In this document: positions 61,140 through 64,000 of the stretch, piece by piece
Numbering within the stretch: position 1 is the stretch's first letter
Layout of the letters: each line of letters opens with the position of its first letter
NCBI RefSeq assembly: GCF_017745215.1
Contig: NZ_JAGHZV010000010.1
Span: forward strand, 1-64,000
DNA from: Sphingomonas sp.
GTDB taxonomy: Bacteria; Pseudomonadota; Alphaproteobacteria; Sphingomonadales; Sphingomonadaceae
DNA: 64,000 nt
Direction: 5' to 3'
Position numbers and translations under genes: made by a program
Notes under the pieces: model-generated
Seen by the model: the letters and a program-made list of their open reading frames with translations, nothing else
Databases searched by the model: none
What the model was told of the DNA's origin: nothing

Positions 61140-61715
61140 ATGCAGCTCTGGGTCGGCCTCGGAAATCCGGGCCCGCAATATGCGATGCACCGCCACAATG
61201 TCGGCTTCATGGCGCTCGACGCCATCGCCGAAGTGCATGATTTCTCAGCCCCCAAGAAGCAGTTCCAGGGCTGGACGCAGGAAGGGCGGATCGGATCGGC
61301 CAAGATCCTGCTGCTCAAGCCCGGCACCTTCATGAACGAGAGCGGCCGCTCGGTGCGCTCGGCGATGGACTTCTACAAGCTCGGGCCCGGCGACGTGACC
61401 GTGTTCCACGACGAGCTCGACCTCCTGCCTTTCAAGGTGAAGGTCAAGACCGGCGGCGGCACCGCGGGGCACAACGGCCTGCGCTCGACCGACCAGCACA
61501 TCGGCCCGGACTTCCGCCGCGTGCGCCTGGGGATCGGCCATCCGGGGCACAAGGACCGGGTGACCGGCTATGTCCTCGGCAATTTCGCCAAGGCCGAGGT
61601 CGACCCGCTCACCGACATGCTCGGCGCGATCGCCGCCGAGGCCAAATGGCTGGCCGCCGGCGACGACGCGCGCTTCATGAGCGACGTCGCCCTCAGGATG
61701 CAGGACGCCGGCTGA
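61140..61715 (+). CDS. pth: peptidyl-tRNA hydrolase
   Basis: 191 residues. Releases tRNA from dropped-off peptidyl-tRNA. GLGNPGPQYAMHRHNVGFMAL (about 6-26, His20 of the active site) begins the fold; KPGTFMNESGRSV (about 61-73) and FHDELDLLPFKVKVKTGGG carry the conserved Asn and Asp, and GHNGLRS follows. The C-terminus is normal. Its end overlaps the convergent membrane-protein gene by 23 bp. Confidence 0.96.
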   Translation: MQLWVGLGNPGPQYAMHRHNVGFMALDAIAEVHDFSAPKKQFQGWTQEGRIGSAKILLLKPGTFMNESGRSVRSAMDFYKLGPGDVTVFHDELDLLPFKVKVKTGGGTAGHNGLRSTDQHIGPDFRRVRLGIGHPGHKDRVTGYVLGNFAKAEVDPLTDMLGAIAAEAKWLAAGDDARFMSDVALRMQDAG

Positions 61716-62757
61716 CCTTCGCAACGAGTGGGACGAACAGGATCGTCGCGATCGCGTCGACGATCGCCTTGAACCAGAAGTCCGTGGCGCCGTTCACCGG
61801 ATCGAACCCGGCGAGGAAGAAGATCGCCATCGTCGCGATCATCGTGCCGGCGATCAGCCAGGCGCGGTGGCGGTCGCTCCACTCGGAATGCGCCGACCAG
61901 CCGGGGAGCGTCGTCGCCAGCGCGGCGCAGACGGCGAGACCGGGACCGACCGCCATCGCCGGGGGCAGCGACGGCAGCGCGCCGAACGCGATCACCTCGA
62001 GGCCGAACCACAGCGCCGCCCAGGCCGCGCCGCCCAGCGCGAGCAGCGTCGGCGCCGGCGGCGTCAGCGGCTTGGGCGAGCCGGCGCGGCGCAGCGGCCC
62101 GAGCGCGACGAAGCCCAGCACCAGGATCGCCGCGAGCGCGCCGACCACGAAGGCGAGCGGCGGGCTGTAGGGCGCCTGGTGGAAGACCTTGATCCGCGCG
62201 ACCTGCGTCCAACCGTACCAGGCGAGCGGCGTCGCCAGCGCGAAGAGCAGGACGTGCACCACCCAGCCGATCGCGGTGAGCCAGGGCGCGTGGCGGCGCG
62301 ACGGGAAGAGCATCTCGGTGAGCATCACCGGCAGCAGCACCACCAGCACCGCCTCATAGACGACCGCCCAGAGCAGGTAGACATAGTTGATGCCCAGCGC
62401 GCGGCCATATTCGACGCCCTGGATGCGGATCACCAGCGGCGCGACCGAGGTCTGCTGGATCAGGAACTCCTCGGCGATCGCGAGGCACAGCGCGAGCAGC
62501 ACGATGCTTCCCCACCCTAGCCGCCCGCGGCGCACCAGCTCGCGGATCATCACCGCGCCGCCGCCCCAGATCGCCATCTCGATCGGGAAGACGAAGATCG
62601 AGCTGAACCGCGTCGCGCCGGGCAGCACTTCCGCCATGAGGGGCGCGAGCAGCATCAGCGTGAAGGCAGGCGCCATTCGCGACAGGATTCCGCGCTTTTG
62701 GTTTGCGCTCTCGGCGAGCACGCCGCGCTTTTGGTTTGCGCTTTCGAGGCCGTCCAT
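61693..62757 (-). CDS. polytopic membrane protein, divergent from MarR regulator
   Basis: 354 residues with about nine to ten membrane helices and no known catalytic motif. The N-terminus carries an 11-residue tandem repeat (ESANQKRG-V/I-L-A/S) made by a 20-bp direct repeat with 33-bp spacing. A downstream ATG at 62676 (MAPAFTLML) could be the real start, leaving the repeat in the leader. The gene faces away from the MarR gene, 46 bp apart, so it is the probable target of that regulator. Confidence 0.7.
   Translation of the reverse strand: MDGLESANQKRGVLAESANQKRGILSRMAPAFTLMLLAPLMAEVLPGATRFSSIFVFPIEMAIWGGGAVMIRELVRRGRLGWGSIVLLALCLAIAEEFLIQQTSVAPLVIRIQGVEYGRALGINYVYLLWAVVYEAVLVVLLPVMLTEMLFPSRRHAPWLTAIGWVVHVLLFALATPLAWYGWTQVARIKVFHQAPYSPPLAFVVGALAAILVLGFVALGPLRRAGSPKPLTPPAPTLLALGGAAWAALWFGLEVIAFGALPSLPPAMAVGPGLAVCAALATTLPGWSAHSEWSDRHRAWLIAGTMIATMAIFFLAGFDPVNGATDFWFKAIVDAIATILFVPLVAKVSRRPAS
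62690..62742. repeat. 20-bp direct repeat, 33-bp period
   Basis: CCGCGCTTTTGGTTTGCGCT occurs at 62690-62709 and 62723-62742 without mismatch. The period is 11 codons, so the frame of the membrane-protein gene is kept. Either a recent coding expansion or a paired site in the 5' leader. Confidence 0.8.
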
Positions 62758-62797
62758 CCTAGTGTCCTTTCATGTCGAAAGAATCTCATGGACTAAA

Positions 62798-62815
62798 TAT
62801 CTCATGAGTGAGATA
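62798..62815. promoter_or_regulatory. TATCTC/GAGATA dyad at the MarR start
   Basis: TATCTC (62798-62803) and GAGATA (62810-62815) flank the ATG at 62804. Together with an ATCTCATG direct repeat just upstream (about 62783-62806), it lies in the 46-bp divergent gap and looks like a MarR operator. Confidence 0.5.
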
Positions 62816-63334
62816 AATACAAGCGGGTCCGGACGGGGCGCCGCGGGGGTGCCGACGGTCGCGCAGGTGGACATGCTGCATCGCGAGCTCAGCACAGCCG
62901 TGATTCTCTTCCAGGAAGCGATCTCGCGCCAGCTGGGCGTGTCGGCGGCCGAGCGGAAGTGCCTGTCGGTGCTGTGGGATCTGGGCGTCGCGACGCCGGG
63001 CCAGCTGCTCGCCGCGACGGGGCTGTCGAGCGGCGCGATCACCGGCATCGTCGATCGGCTCGAGCGCGCGGGCTATGCGCGGCGCGAGCCCAACCCCAAT
63101 GACCGCCGCAGCCTGCTGATCCACCCGCTCCGCCAGGCCGAGCTGGCGCGCAAGATCGGCCCGGCGTTCGAAGGGCTGCGGGGCGCGATGGAGCAGGTCA
63201 TCGGCAGCTACACCGACGCCGAACGCGCGCTGATCCAACGCCACCTGCGCGCGACGATCGCCGTGCTGCGCGAGCAGACCGAAGCGATGTCGGCGCCCAA
63301 AAGAAAAGGCCGCGAGGCGAAGCCCGCGGCCTGA
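62804..63334 (+). CDS. MarR-family transcriptional regulator
   Basis: 176 residues. Winged helix-turn-helix: LSVLWDLGVATPGQLLAATG (about 49-68), recognition helix LSSGAITGIVDRLERAGYA, and the wing RREPNPNDRRSLLIH with the DxRS motif. Helical dimer arms lie at both ends. Divergent from the membrane-protein gene and likely its repressor; inducer unknown. Confidence 0.92.
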   Translation: MSEINTSGSGRGAAGVPTVAQVDMLHRELSTAVILFQEAISRQLGVSAAERKCLSVLWDLGVATPGQLLAATGLSSGAITGIVDRLERAGYARREPNPNDRRSLLIHPLRQAELARKIGPAFEGLRGAMEQVIGSYTDAERALIQRHLRATIAVLREQTEAMSAPKRKGREAKPAA

Positions 63335-63370
63335 TCTTGGTCTGCCGGCGCCCCGACGGGCGCGGCGGGC

Positions 63371-64000
63371 TCAGTTCTTCTTGCCGATCACCAGGCCGAC
63401 GGCGCGAGTGTCGTAGGTCGTGCCGCCCAGCGTGACGCTGCCGCTGGTCGCGAAGCTGATGCCGATCTCGGCACCATGCGAGCCGAAGAAGGCGCCCGAG
63501 AAGGTGCCGGGGATCGGGCTCGACGGGCCGAAGCTTCCGGTGAACTGCGTCGCACCCACCGCGATCGCGCCGCTGCCGGTGAAGGTGCCGATCGGCGTCA
63601 CCGCGCCACCGGTCTCGATCAGCGTCATGTTGACCGTGGTGGTGACGAGGCCGGTCGACCAGTCGACGCTGACCGTCACCGTGCCGCCCAGCTTGTTGAC
63701 CAGGCCGCCGGTGGCGCCGCGGCGCACCGCACGGCCCACCACGCGCGCGGTATAGGTCGCGGTGCCGGTGGTCAGCATGTCCGAAGCGACGGTGGGATAG
63801 CCCCAGGCGCCATAGGTGATGCGCTTCTGGCCCGTCGCGCTGTCGCCGCGGTACCAGCCGGTATAGCTGGTCTCGGTGAGCGCGAGCGCCGTGGTGGCGG
63901 TCACCTTGCCGGTCACCGTGTTGTTCAGGAACTCGGCGGTCGAGAAGAGCACCGGCGTGGTCGTCGTGTCGGTGCTGGTGTTCTTGGTCAGCGCCGTGTT
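63371..64000 (-). CDS. TbpB-like surface protein, 5' end beyond window
   Basis: At least 209 residues are visible, with the frame open to the window edge and the natural start to the right. The sequence is Gly/Thr/Ser-rich and made of short beta strands: YTARVVGRAVRRG, TVTVSVDWSTGLV, and the closing GTFSGAFFGSHGAEIGISF that marks the C-terminal beta-barrel of transferrin-binding-protein-B-like proteins. Such proteins are usually Slam-exported surface lipoproteins binding host proteins or metals; here the ligand is unknown. Signal peptide and lipobox lie outside the window. Confidence 0.8.
   Translation of the reverse strand, partial: NTALTKNTSTDTTTTPVLFSTAEFLNNTVTGKVTATTALALTETSYTGWYRGDSATGQKRITYGAWGYPTVASDMLTTGTATYTARVVGRAVRRGATGGLVNKLGGTVTVSVDWSTGLVTTTVNMTLIETGGAVTPIGTFTGSGAIAVGATQFTGSFGPSSPIPGTFSGAFFGSHGAEIGISFATSGSVTLGGTTYDTRAVGLVIGKKN

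Overview
GC-rich chromosomal window from an alphaproteobacterium, most likely Sphingomonas or a close relative in Sphingomonadales. The evidence is the very high G+C at third codon positions, the F1-ATPase inhibitor zeta subunit (DUF1476), the DUF985, DUF4893 and DUF885 proteins, many secreted peptidases, a TbpB-like surface protein at the right edge, and a dispersed ~80-bp palindrome (GTCATCCCGGCGAAAGCC...) found in nine full and two truncated copies. I see no phage, insertion sequence, transposase, CRISPR array or rRNA. There is one tRNA, tRNA-Pro(GGG).

Layout. 1-1240: no convincing protein gene. It holds a 32-bp perfect inverted repeat, a second palindrome, and on the minus strand a candidate large structured RNA (about 434-1203). 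The candidate shows a tandem series of short hairpins, most capped by GNRA-type loops, and ends in an intrinsic-terminator-like hairpin. 1241-8828: cupin, glycine-zipper protein, GT4 glycosyltransferase, histone-H1-like protein, TMEM175-type channel, the yajC-secD-secF-Mth938 export operon, tRNA-Pro and a Yip1 protein. 8924-16286: hslVU protease, periplasmic oligopeptidase B, two tandem four-cysteine secreted paralogues, and a gloA / nitronate monooxygenase / gloB operon. 16442-27091: MASE1 hybrid histidine kinase, YbaK deacylase, alpha/beta hydrolase plus TPR gene pair, a DUF898-DUF898-M48 peptidase operon, and a YpfJ-type metallopeptidase. 27445-31675: patatin, 3-hydroxybutyrate dehydrogenase, a DUF4893 lipoprotein followed by the 3' remnant of a lost tandem paralogue, an SDR and an unknown protein. 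31950-40738: nadC, DUF885 peptidase, PhyH dioxygenase, HGSNAT-like acyltransferase, nadA, membrane protein, DUF4230 protein and MBL hydrolase. 40893-46510: BlaI/BlaR1-like regulator pair with twin operators and a terminator, PfkB kinase, grxD-bolA-zeta, quinone reductase. 46473-51886: leuC-microprotein-leuD, two diheme cytochromes c with a small membrane protein, epimerase. 52024-56023: ferritin-like protein and a four-gene sulfotransfer cluster. 56058-64000: scoA/scoB flanking an acid phosphatase, GST, rplY-pth, MarR and its divergent membrane-protein neighbour, and the 3' end of a TbpB-like gene.

How the genes work together. Several sets are translationally coupled by 1-8 nt overlaps: yajC-secD; gloA-NMO-gloB; scoA-acid phosphatase; DUF885-PhyH; arylsulfotransferase-small proteins-sulfotransferase. 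Housekeeping themes are protein export and quality control (SecDF, HslVU, M48 and YpfJ peptidases), methylglyoxal detoxification, NAD and leucine synthesis, ketone body/PHB metabolism (bdhA, scoAB), Fe-S maturation (GrxD/BolA) and ATP synthase control. The strongest candidate for something undescribed is the minus-strand RNA at the left end. The sulfotransfer cluster and the DUF898/M48 operon come next. All calls rest on reading the sequence; no database search was run.
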